Shown piece after piece: positions 8,794 through 16,611 of a DNA stretch of 36,896 nucleotides. The first letter of the stretch is position 1; each line of letters starts with the position of its first letter. A program made the translations under genes and the position numbers. Source of the stretch: Verrucomicrobiales bacterium (lineage in GTDB: Bacteria > Verrucomicrobiota > Verrucomicrobiia > Verrucomicrobiales > DEV007); the NCBI GenBank assembly GCA_022361255.1, contig JAKSBG010000013.1:1-36896 (forward strand). The letters run 5' to 3'. Below the pieces are notes generated by a model. That model saw only the letters and a list, made by a program, of their open reading frames with translations. It had not been told where the DNA came from and did no database searches.

Positions 8794-10962
8794 ATGATCC
8801 TCAGCCAAACCCTGCGTTTCCAAATTTCCGACTGCTTCAAACGGGCCGGTTTGCTCGCCCTGTTTCTCCTGGTGCTTGTTCAAGCCGGCGCTGATGACAA
8901 TCCACCCACGCTTTCGATTGCGTTCGAGAACGAACAGGTGCCCACTGGGGATGCAGGAGTTGGCCCGGGTATGGACGTGATTCGTGACGGGGAACATCTC
9001 TTCATGCTCCAGCAGAAAAATCTCGTGATTCTCTCGCTGAAAGATCCCGCGAAACCAACGGTGACAGGCAGTCTCAATGATCTCGGAAACCTCCGGCAGG
9101 TGGTCGTCCGGAACGACATTGCTTTTGTTACCGCGAGAGAGGACGGCCTGTTTGTTATCGATGTCTCGGACCGGACGAAGCCGGAACTGATATCGCACTA
9201 CGACTCCGTCGAATTCGCGACGGGCATCGCGGTCGAAGGTAACTATGCGTTCGTCGCCCAGCGATGGTTCGGCGTGGAAATTATTGATATCTCCGATCCG
9301 GAAAATCTGAAACATGTCTCGATGGTTCGGGTGGGGGAGGCCCAGTCTTGCGTTGTCTCAGACGGATTTCTCTACGCAGGGGCCTGGGAGGAATGCCGCG
9401 TCGCGATTTGCGATGTTCGCAATCCGGCCGATCCCAAACAGGTCGCCGAAGTTCATCTGAACGGCCGTGGCGATGGTCTCTGTGTGGAAAACGGAATTCT
9501 CTACGCCGCCTACGGTCACCACCAACCGGGAGCGAATCTTTCCCTCGACGATCCGCGGTATGGGAACGGTAATGGCATGGACATCTACGACGTTTCCGAT
9601 CCCGCCAATCCGAAACAGCTTTCCCGCGTGCAGTTCGCCTGGCGCTACTACTATGGGTGGCCGGATACCTGGCGGGTGAAACTTTCCTTTCCCTACGCCT
9701 ATCTCTACCACACCCACAACGGCGTGTTTATCATCGACGTATCTGATCCGGAACAGCCCGAAGAACTCGCCCAGATCCGCGTTCCCCGCCGCCCCGGCGA
9801 GGAGGGATACCGCAAGCTCAAAACCGCGGACAAATCGGGAGTTCGCCCCGTCGCCATTCCCTTCGATCCGGAAGAAATTACCTACAGCCCGGTTTGTGGA
9901 TTGGAGTCCGTCGATGGCTATCTCTATTTTACCGGCCTTTTCACCGACCTTCACATCTATCACAACGACGATCTCGTCCACGCGATTCCCGACGGAAGCA
10001 AAGGTTCGGGAAACTTCAGAGCGGAGGGCGACTTTCACAGCTTTGAAGAGCTGGAATCCATTGGACTGAAGAATCTCGCTACCTACCGTCCCGGTGGTCA
10101 GGTTTACGCCGCGTTCGAAAAGGACGGACTCATTTACGCGGCCTGCGGCTCGGACGGGATTCATGTGCTCGATGAGAATCTGACGCTTTTGAAGAAGTAT
10201 CCCACAGACGGCTTTGCCATGGATGTTCAGGTCTCGGGAGACGACCTTTATGCTGCTCAGGGATCCGAAGGTCTTGTGGCCTACCACTTGTCCGGTCCGG
10301 ATCTGGAGAGACTGGCCGCCTACCGGACGAACCGGGCCATCCGGCAGGTGCGCGTGGCCCCCGGGGGAAGATTCGCTGTCGTGCATGCCGGCGGAGGCGG
10401 CTACGAAATCATCGACGTATCCTCGCCCGCAGAGATGAAACTGGTGGAACAGATCACCGGCTGGGGCGGACTGGTCTACTACCGGCAGCTCTGCAACGGG
10501 TTCATCGACGGAGACCTGATCTGCGGCACCTGGTGCGCAGGACGAACCTTCCTGTCGGACCTGAGCGGGGACGAACCGCGCGAGCTGCCCGATCCAGTGA
10601 ATTTGCTGCCCGATATGAAGAGTGGGGGATACGCGGCCTGTGGAGAATACGCGCTGCTGACACGCAAGGGGGGATACTCCTTCTACAAGCCGCTTCGGAA
10701 TGGAAAATACGAATCCGAAGTGCCCGTCTACCGGGTTCCGGGCGGTCCCGAATTCAGTGGGAAGCCAACCGTTCGCGGAAATACCCTCGTTACCTGTGAC
10801 CGTATCGAGGGCGACATCAGCATTCTAGACATCAGTGATCTGAAGGCACCGAAACTGCTGCGGAGCTTCACCCTCAGTGGAACCCCGGACCTTGCTTTCA
10901 TCGGTGAGAAAGACATTCTGATCCCGGCGGGAAGACAGGGATTGATCAAGTTTGCGCGATAG
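8794..10962 (+). CDS. LVIVD-repeat beta-propeller exported protein
   Basis: The ORF track starts at 8695 inside the sialidase gene. ATG 8794 is preferred because it begins just after the sialidase stop and directly precedes a signal sequence ([19 protein letters not shown]), giving 722 residues. At least eight LVIVD-type repeats are present: [84 protein letters not shown] and [12 protein letters not shown]. They predict a secreted beta-propeller, probably a binding scaffold on the cell surface or in the periplasm. No catalytic motif was seen. Four spacings are regular and the later ones are separated by insertions, including one with [10 protein letters not shown]. Confidence 0.88.
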   Translation: MILSQTLRFQISDCFKRAGLLALFLLVLVQAGADDNPPTLSIAFENEQVPTGDAGVGPGMDVIRDGEHLFMLQQKNLVILSLKDPAKPTVTGSLNDLGNLRQVVVRNDIAFVTAREDGLFVIDVSDRTKPELISHYDSVEFATGIAVEGNYAFVAQRWFGVEIIDISDPENLKHVSMVRVGEAQSCVVSDGFLYAGAWEECRVAICDVRNPADPKQVAEVHLNGRGDGLCVENGILYAAYGHHQPGANLSLDDPRYGNGNGMDIYDVSDPANPKQLSRVQFAWRYYYGWPDTWRVKLSFPYAYLYHTHNGVFIIDVSDPEQPEELAQIRVPRRPGEEGYRKLKTADKSGVRPVAIPFDPEEITYSPVCGLESVDGYLYFTGLFTDLHIYHNDDLVHAIPDGSKGSGNFRAEGDFHSFEELESIGLKNLATYRPGGQVYAAFEKDGLIYAACGSDGIHVLDENLTLLKKYPTDGFAMDVQVSGDDLYAAQGSEGLVAYHLSGPDLERLAAYRTNRAIRQVRVAPGGRFAVVHAGGGGYEIIDVSSPAEMKLVEQITGWGGLVYYRQLCNGFIDGDLICGTWCAGRTFLSDLSGDEPRELPDPVNLLPDMKSGGYAACGEYALLTRKGGYSFYKPLRNGKYESEVPVYRVPGGPEFSGKPTVRGNTLVTCDRIEGDISILDISDLKAPKLLRSFTLSGTPDLAFIGEKDILIPAGRQGLIKFAR

Positions 10963-10984
10963 AAAAAAACGAAACCATCCCCTC

Positions 10985-11746
10985 ATGAGACTATCAGGCA
11001 AAACAGCGATCGTCACCGGCGCCGGTTCCGGAATCGGAAACGCCACCCTTCGAAAATTCGTGGAGGAGGGCGCGAACGTTTTCGCGACGGACATCAACGA
11101 AGCCGCGCTCGAATCCGTGGAAAAGGAGTTCCCGCCCGTGAGAACCTTCGCCGGGGATATTAGCCGGACCGGAGACGTCGATGCGATTCTTTCGGCCGCA
11201 ATGGACGGGTGGGAAAGACTCGACATCCTCGTAAACTCGGCAGGGATCACAGCCCGCAATGTCGGGGAGAATGCCAGCCTCGAGGAGCGCTGGGACAAAG
11301 TCATGGCAGTGAACGTGAAGGGCTCCATGCTCATGGCTCACGCCGCGCTTCCGTTCCTGCGGCAGTCCGGCGGGGGAGCGGTCGTGAATCTGAGCTCGGT
11401 GATGGGGTTCACCGGCTACCCGACCTCGCTGGCATTTTCCGACGGCTTCAATCCCTACCCGGGCAGCAAGGGAGCCGTCAGCCAATTGACCCGCGACATG
11501 GGAGTCCGCTTCGCCGCAGAGGGAATACGGGTAAACGCGGTCGCCCCCGGTTTTGTTCACACCTCATTGACCGAAAACGTCACGAAGGATGCGGAAGTCC
11601 TAGAAACGCTCAACAGCCTTCACCCCGCCGGACGCATGGGGACAGCGGAGGAAATTGCCAATGTCATTGCCTTTCTCGCCTCCGACGAAGCCTCGTTCGT
11701 CAACGGAGCCGTCTGGACCGTGGACGGTGGATATACGGCGCAGTAG
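10985..11746 (+). CDS. SDR family NAD(P)-dependent oxidoreductase
   Basis: The listed start at 10952 overlaps the previous gene. ATG 10985, immediately before the Rossmann strand [17 protein letters not shown], gives 253 residues and the usual SDR length. The coenzyme motif TGAGSGIG, the NSAG version of NNAG, the catalytic serine in NLSSVMG, YPGSKGA (YxxxK) and the C-terminal [20 protein letters not shown] make it a classical SDR. It has no signal peptide, so it is the only clearly cytoplasmic member of this cluster. It may oxidise or reduce a sugar or sugar acid released by the upstream exported enzymes; that link is inferred from position only. Confidence 0.92.
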   Translation: MRLSGKTAIVTGAGSGIGNATLRKFVEEGANVFATDINEAALESVEKEFPPVRTFAGDISRTGDVDAILSAAMDGWERLDILVNSAGITARNVGENASLEERWDKVMAVNVKGSMLMAHAALPFLRQSGGGAVVNLSSVMGFTGYPTSLAFSDGFNPYPGSKGAVSQLTRDMGVRFAAEGIRVNAVAPGFVHTSLTENVTKDAEVLETLNSLHPAGRMGTAEEIANVIAFLASDEASFVNGAVWTVDGGYTAQ

Positions 11747-11775
11747 GCGGGGAATCCCGAATTGATTTGGTAGAA

Positions 11776-11790
11776 GCGAAGATTCTTCGC
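11776..11790. other. 15-bp palindrome downstream of the SDR gene
   Basis: GCGAAGATTCTTCGC is a perfect 7+1+7 palindrome 30 nt after the SDR stop. In RNA it would give a 5-bp stem. It has no U-tract, so it could be a weak terminator, an RNA-stabilising hairpin or a protein site. Confidence 0.35.
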
Positions 11791-11908
11791 GCAGCATCAT
11801 TGAGGATGCGCTGACTGCGGGACACACTCATGGTATATCTGATTCGCCGAGGTGGCGCAACAGCCAGTGGAAGTGATTGTGCAGGTCACATCGATCTTGC
11901 CGAGCGGA

Positions 11909-12673
11909 TCAATTTTGAAACACGTTTTCAAAATGCCAAGCCAGCAGTGTCGGATCGGGTAGGTTCTTCTCGGGCAGAGTCAATTGATTGCCTGCGAAGC
12001 GTTCGAAAACAGATGAGACATCATAATGAAGATCTGTTTTACTTTTCGAAGCCGTGATTCGCGATGCTAGCTGGAGTTCAAGATTTTCGTTAAAGCCGAT
12101 CAGTCCGCGATCGAAAGCACGATCATACGTCGCCGCCAGACACAAGCCGTTCCGTGGATTGAGGCGGTTCTCGGGATCAACTGCCCAGGGTTTGATATGG
12201 CTTGCTACGAGTAGCTCGCTGAGTGGAAGCCCGGAGATGGCGCAGCGCTCCTGATAAGACGAAAGAATGACTTTCCGAAAAAATCGCTGATGACGGCGAA
12301 TTTTTACAACCGCGGTCGAGTTTTCGATTTCCTCCGGTAAGACCGTGGATTCGGAATCGTCGGGCGGGACATGAAGTCCTTCAAGGGCCGCTTCGGATTC
12401 TTCGGCGAGTTGTTCGAACTTTTGATAGAACTCGTCCCAGATTTCGCGATCGGCTTTGCTTGCGCCGGACAGTCCTTTGATTCCGCGGGCGGCCTCCTCC
12501 GGGTCAAGAGAGGTAAAGTTGCTAAGCTTCATCGCTACGGCCCCGGGGGATCGTCCCATTCTCTCTGCGAGGGCAACGATTGGCGGGTAGGTCTTGTGCT
12601 GTTTTCCGAAAGGCGTGCGATGATATAAATTGAGCGCAGCGAGAAGTTGGGGACGTGTCCAATGATTGCTCAT
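11909..12673 (-). CDS. HNH endonuclease, stand-alone
   Basis: 254 residues. The N-terminal half (WTRPQLLAALNLYHRTPFGK ... ERMGRSPGAVAMKLSNFTSLDP) is the domain often found before the nuclease in lone HNH proteins, and a helical linker follows. The C-terminal HNH part carries C144-A-I-S-G, S158-H159-I-K-P-W, N175-G-L-C-L and D184-R-A-F-D. In this family these residues coordinate a metal and cut DNA, and homologues are usually called putative restriction endonucleases. No methyltransferase gene lies beside it, so it may be an orphan or Type IV-like enzyme cutting modified DNA. A 9-bp inverted repeat (ATTTTGAAA/TTTCAAAAT, 11912-11934) covers the last codons. The gene follows rsmB by 111 nt on the same strand. 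Confidence 0.85.
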   Translation of the reverse strand: MSNHWTRPQLLAALNLYHRTPFGKQHKTYPPIVALAERMGRSPGAVAMKLSNFTSLDPEEAARGIKGLSGASKADREIWDEFYQKFEQLAEESEAALEGLHVPPDDSESTVLPEEIENSTAVVKIRRHQRFFRKVILSSYQERCAISGLPLSELLVASHIKPWAVDPENRLNPRNGLCLAATYDRAFDRGLIGFNENLELQLASRITASKSKTDLHYDVSSVFERFAGNQLTLPEKNLPDPTLLAWHFENVFQN

Positions 12674-12784
12674 CTGAAGAGTGATTCAGCAAAAAGCCCT
12701 TTCGGAAGAGCGGCAATACCTCTTTTTCCTGTTCCACGAGCGGCGTTCCGGGGTGAGGTGGTCCATGGTTGTGGCGGGGGCTGG

Positions 12785-14035
12785 TTATGTGCTCCGCAGG
12801 AGCACGGCATATGCGCCGTCGAAGCCGTCGCGCCAGGGGAGGGAACTGATGGTTTTTTCGACCTTGAGTCCGCTCGCTTCGGCTACGTTCTCGTTCTCTT
12901 CGGGGTCGATGGAACAGGTGGAATAGATGATTCTGCCGCCGGGTTTGAGCACTTCTTTCACGCTGTCGAGGAGTCGTTTTTGCAGTTCTGCGTGGCGGGT
13001 GATGTCGCTGGTCTGAAGGCGCCAGCGGACGTCGACGCGGCGGCGCATCACTCCGGTATTGGAGCAGGGGGCGTCGAGTAGAATCGCGTCGTAGCGGGTG
13101 TCGTGAGATTCTCCGGATATCCAGTCATGCTCGAGGAGGGTGGTGTTTTTCACTCCGAGGCGGTCGAGGTTTTCTTTCGTCCGCTTGAGCCGGTGCGCGG
13201 AGTTGTCGGTCGCGATGATGCTTCCCTCGTTGTTCATGAGGGCGGCGAGGTAGGCGGCTTTTCCTCCGGGCGCGGCGCAGGCGTCGAGAATGGTTTCGCC
13301 GGGTTTCGGATCGAGTAAACGGCAGGCGTGCGAGGTGCTGGGATCCTGCACGTAGATGAGTCCCTGCTCGATCCAGTCGCGGTTCGGCGCCCCGTCGAAG
13401 GCGAAGAACCCGGGGTAGTCGTCACCGATCATACCCTGTTCGGTCTCCGACCTGACCCTGTTGAGTGCTTCATCCAACCCTCGTTCGCCGGGACCACCGG
13501 GGGCGGATCCTGCCAGGTCGTTGATGCGGGCGTAGTTTTGGGGCGGTCGGTTGTTCCACTCGAGAAGCTGAACGGTTTCCTCTTTTCCGAATGCGTTAAC
13601 CCACCGGTCGATCAGTTCCCCGGGGTGGGAGAAGCGGTCTTCGAGGGACCATTTCGGTATCTCTTTTTCGAGGGCGGACTTTTTCCGCAGGCTGTTGCGG
13701 AGGATCGCATTGACGAGACCCCGCTCGTGTTTGCGGGCGAGGGAAACGGTTTCGTTTACGGCAGCATGTTCCGCGATTTCGCTGAGAAAAATCTGATAGA
13801 GCCCGATGCGAAGCAGGTCACGGGTGTCGGGTTTGATGTTGCCGCGACGGAGTTCATCAATGATACCGTCGAGCAGAAAAAGATTTCGAATCGTGCCGTA
13901 AAGAATGTCAGTCGCGAGCGCACGGTCGGAAGAGGAGAGCTGATATTTTTTCGCGAGACCGGCGAGAATTTCTTCGGCGTATCGGGAGGTATCCTCCCAT
14001 TCGGTGAGGGCTTCGAGGGCGGCGCGGCGGGACAT
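12785..14035 (-). CDS. rsmB: 16S rRNA (cytosine967-C5)-methyltransferase
   Basis: 416 residues. The N-terminal 1-130 is a NusB-like RNA-binding domain (ALATDILYGTIRNLFLLDGII). The SAM-binding motif I is DACAAPGGKAAYLA near 251-264, motif IV is D321-A-P-C324-SNTGVMRR, and motif VI is YST-C374-SIDPEEN. The paired cysteines C324 and C374 are those required in RNA m5C methyltransferases. It acts on 16S rRNA in the cytoplasm (C967 in E. coli numbering). It lies 51 nt downstream of batE on the same strand and is probably the tail of the bat transcript. A hairpin (GTGCTCC/GGAGCAC) straddles its stop codon but lacks a U-tract. Confidence 0.93.
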   Translation of the reverse strand: MSRRAALEALTEWEDTSRYAEEILAGLAKKYQLSSSDRALATDILYGTIRNLFLLDGIIDELRRGNIKPDTRDLLRIGLYQIFLSEIAEHAAVNETVSLARKHERGLVNAILRNSLRKKSALEKEIPKWSLEDRFSHPGELIDRWVNAFGKEETVQLLEWNNRPPQNYARINDLAGSAPGGPGERGLDEALNRVRSETEQGMIGDDYPGFFAFDGAPNRDWIEQGLIYVQDPSTSHACRLLDPKPGETILDACAAPGGKAAYLAALMNNEGSIIATDNSAHRLKRTKENLDRLGVKNTTLLEHDWISGESHDTRYDAILLDAPCSNTGVMRRRVDVRWRLQTSDITRHAELQKRLLDSVKEVLKPGGRIIYSTCSIDPEENENVAEASGLKVEKTISSLPWRDGFDGAYAVLLRST

Positions 14036-14086
14036 AGAGAGCGGGATGAAATGGATGGACCGAATGGCAGTGGGACGGAACGTGTC

Positions 14087-14869
14087 TCACTGGCTGTCGG
14101 CGGCGGTTTTTTGAAATACAGGCCAGTTCTGTGCGATCTGGTTGGTGCGAACCCAGCCGCGCAGTTCACCGGGAATATCGGCGTAGACCCAGTTTGTGTC
14201 GACCTGGAGGACCCGCAGTTCGGATCCGGGGGGAAGCTCGATCACTGGTTTTGCGGTCGGGGTGGGTGAGGTGACCGCTTCCACTTTGTCGCCGACTACG
14301 GTGGCAAAATTTTCCGGCGCAATGCGACTCTGGCGGTAGTCTGCAATCCGGTGAACGACGAAGCCGAGCATGAGGCAGGTTATCCCGAGTGCGATTCCCC
14401 AGGAGCGGAACCGCCGGAAGGCGGGAAGGCAAAACCCGATGATTGCGAGAATCAGTCCAATCCAGAACAGAAGTGATACGAGCCAGGGAAAAAGGGAGGA
14501 GGGCAGGTCGGAGAGAAACTGGAGCCAGTCACTGTCAGCGAATTCCAGAAAGGCAAATTGGCTCCGGAGAAAGGCGAGATTTTGCCGGACTTCGGGAAGG
14601 GTGGGATCGAGCAGCGCGGCGCGGCGGAGCCAGAGCACTGCCTGCCCGGTGCTGCCGGCACGGAAATGTGCGGTGGCAAGATTGTAGTAGAGATCGGGGG
14701 AGGATTCCCCCGCATTGATGAGTTGGTCGTAGTTTTGAACCGCTTCTTCAAACTTCCCGGACTCAAAGGCGCGGTTCCCTTCGAGGAAAAGGACATCGCG
14801 GTCGGCTCCCCCGGCATTGAGGGGGCCGAGACACAGCAAAAAGAGGAGACTGGAAATGGTTCGGATCAC
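14087..14869 (-). CDS. batE: BatE-like TPR/SH3 membrane protein
   Basis: 260 residues from a GTG start that shares GTGA with the batD stop (4-nt overlap, translational coupling). It has a signal peptide (SSLLFLLCLGPLNAGGA), then TPR-type helices (FLEGNRAFESGKFEEAVQNYDQLI and LYYNLATAHFRAGSTGQAVLWLRRA), two transmembrane helices near 128-175, and a C-terminal SH3-like domain (LPPGSELRVLQVDTNWVYADI). This order of TPR, two membrane segments and SH3 is that of BatE in bacterial aerotolerance (bat) operons. The family's molecular role is not settled; it is linked to envelope stress and oxygen tolerance. As the last bat gene it is followed by rsmB. Confidence 0.85.
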   Translation of the reverse strand: MIRTISSLLFLLCLGPLNAGGADRDVLFLEGNRAFESGKFEEAVQNYDQLINAGESSPDLYYNLATAHFRAGSTGQAVLWLRRAALLDPTLPEVRQNLAFLRSQFAFLEFADSDWLQFLSDLPSSLFPWLVSLLFWIGLILAIIGFCLPAFRRFRSWGIALGITCLMLGFVVHRIADYRQSRIAPENFATVVGDKVEAVTSPTPTAKPVIELPPGSELRVLQVDTNWVYADIPGELRGWVRTNQIAQNWPVFQKTAADSQ

Positions 14870-16611
14870 GATTTGAGAAGGCGTTCGAGGATGGTGTGAA
14901 ATTCAGTGGCTTCGTTCCGCGATACGGGTGCGTCGGGTTGCGAATTTCCACTGTAGAGGATGGCGTTGCAACGCCCGGAAACCTGATCAACGACTTCGGA
15001 CAGCTTATCCGGCGCGTCGGGATTTTCCTCCTGCCAGATTTCCAATGCTTCGGAAACGGACTGAAAGAATTCTCTGCGGTTCGTTCCGGCGCCGGGAAGT
15101 TTCTTCACCGCTTTGCGGAAGCTCAGCGGGGTATGGATTTCACGTCGTTCCCGCGATTTCCACCAGCGGACGGCACCGAATCCGAGGATGGTGAAGAAGG
15201 CGACGGAGAAGAGCGTCTGGACGAGGTAGAAGCCGAGACCGCGTTTCCCGAGCTCGCCGGCGGCAACCCAACGCGGGGAGGCAGTGCGGATATGCAGAAA
15301 ATCGCCGTGTTGAGCGGTCGGTTTGGAAGCGGGGGAAAGTGAACGTCCGGACGGGGCGGGGGAAGCGGCGGCCTCTCCGGGACGTTCAATGGCGGGGGCG
15401 GCCGTGTTGTCGGCCCGAATCGTCACGGGAATCGGATCGCTTTTCAGGGTGACGTATTCTGCTTTGTCCGGATCAAAGTAGCTGAGCTCGAAGGGGGGGA
15501 TGGCGTCGACTTTTGCCTCCGGAATGATCACGCGGGAAAATTCGACAACCCCTTCGCTAAAGCCGTCAGAGTCCCGTTCCTCGTCGAGCGTTTTTGAGGG
15601 CTCGTAGGTTTTCCAGATTCCGGTCTGGGCAACGCTGAAAACGGGCGCTTCCATCGTTTGAAGATTACCTTTTCCGGTGACGACGAATTTCATGGAGATG
15701 GGGTCTCCCACGCTGACGTCGGTAATCGAGGCTACGGTGGCAAGTTTGAAAGATCCGACTCCGCCGGTGAAGCTCAGAGGCGCATTGTCGGGGAGGGGTT
15801 TGACGGTGACGTTCACGGTGTTTGTCGTGACCTCCTGCGCAACGGTCCTTGAAAAGAAAGAGGGAAAGCCAAAGCCGGAGCTCTGGTCGAGGAGACGCAA
15901 GCCAATCGAGGCGGGGCCGATGCGGAAGTCGCCGGGCTTGAGTGCGAAAAGAGTCGAGGGCATGGCCACGGAGGAATAGTAGGTGCTCCCGATTTCGCCC
16001 CCCGACCCGTTTGTTGCGGAGAAACCTCCGGTGATGAGGTTCTCGTGCTCGAAGGTGACGTGGCTGATGTCCCGCAGCGAATTCCGGCCACGGACAAATG
16101 CGGTGACCGTGAAGGGGATCAGCTCGTTGATGTAGAACTCTTTTTTCGGCAGGTCGAGCTTGGCGAAGAGCGGGCGGGTGGCGTCGACTGCGGCACTGGC
16201 GTCGCGCTCGAAAATCGTCACGGTAAACGGCTTGGTTGAAATGGTGGCTCCGCCGACTTCGGTGGTGATCGGGGGGATCGTGTAGGTGCCGGGTTCGTTT
16301 CCGCGAAACCGGTAGGAGTAGATCATTTGAATTGTCCGGACACCGTTGCGAATGCTGATATTGGATTCCCTTCCGGATTGCACGACCTCGAGCCCTTCAA
16401 CGGGAATCGTTTGCGGCACTTTTGCATCGCCTCCGTTGATCTTCACCATAATGACCCCGATTTCCCCGATGGCGACGCGATCGCTGAGAGCTGTCGCGGA
16501 AATCGACGGCTGGAAGCCCTGCTGCTGGGCACGAATGCCCCGCGGGACAAATCCGGCCAGGATTGCCCCTGTCAGAACAACAATGATGTATCGGGAGAGA
16601 TTCGAGTGCAT
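14866..16611 (-). CDS. batD: BatD-like membrane-anchored protein
   Basis: The track start at 16614 is a GTG; the next codon is ATG (16611), which forms TGATG with the batBC stop and is preferred (581 residues). A signal peptide (IIVVLTGAILAGFVPRGIRA) is followed by the long extracytoplasmic beta-rich region typical of BatD (RVAIGEIGVIMVKINGG, PITTEVGGATISTKPFTV, FYINELIPFTVTAFVRG). Near 465-485 comes a transmembrane helix (VQTLFSVAFFTILGFGAVRWW) and then a cytoplasmic tail. BatD probably works with the vWA proteins BatA and BatB at the membrane. Position, length and topology all agree with the family. Confidence 0.87.
   Translation of the reverse strand: MHSNLSRYIIVVLTGAILAGFVPRGIRAQQQGFQPSISATALSDRVAIGEIGVIMVKINGGDAKVPQTIPVEGLEVVQSGRESNISIRNGVRTIQMIYSYRFRGNEPGTYTIPPITTEVGGATISTKPFTVTIFERDASAAVDATRPLFAKLDLPKKEFYINELIPFTVTAFVRGRNSLRDISHVTFEHENLITGGFSATNGSGGEIGSTYYSSVAMPSTLFALKPGDFRIGPASIGLRLLDQSSGFGFPSFFSRTVAQEVTTNTVNVTVKPLPDNAPLSFTGGVGSFKLATVASITDVSVGDPISMKFVVTGKGNLQTMEAPVFSVAQTGIWKTYEPSKTLDEERDSDGFSEGVVEFSRVIIPEAKVDAIPPFELSYFDPDKAEYVTLKSDPIPVTIRADNTAAPAIERPGEAAASPAPSGRSLSPASKPTAQHGDFLHIRTASPRWVAAGELGKRGLGFYLVQTLFSVAFFTILGFGAVRWWKSRERREIHTPLSFRKAVKKLPGAGTNRREFFQSVSEALEIWQEENPDAPDKLSEVVDQVSGRCNAILYSGNSQPDAPVSRNEATEFHTILERLLKS

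Noticed and set aside
9358-10386. 342-residue - strand ORF opposite the LVIVD gene
   Set aside because: Composition follows the coding strand, and the sense frame has eight clear repeats.
11912-11934. ATTTTGAAA/TTTCAAAAT inverted repeat as terminator of the HNH gene
   Set aside because: AT-rich stem made of coding sequence, with no U-tract after it; kept only as a note in the gene entry.
12789-12805. GTGCTCC/GGAGCAC hairpin at the rsmB stop as terminator
   Set aside because: Perfect 7-bp stem, but it covers the last codons and no U-tract follows on the - strand.
13328-14269. 313-residue + strand ORF opposite rsmB
   Set aside because: rsmB on the - strand has all methyltransferase motifs; the + frame has none.
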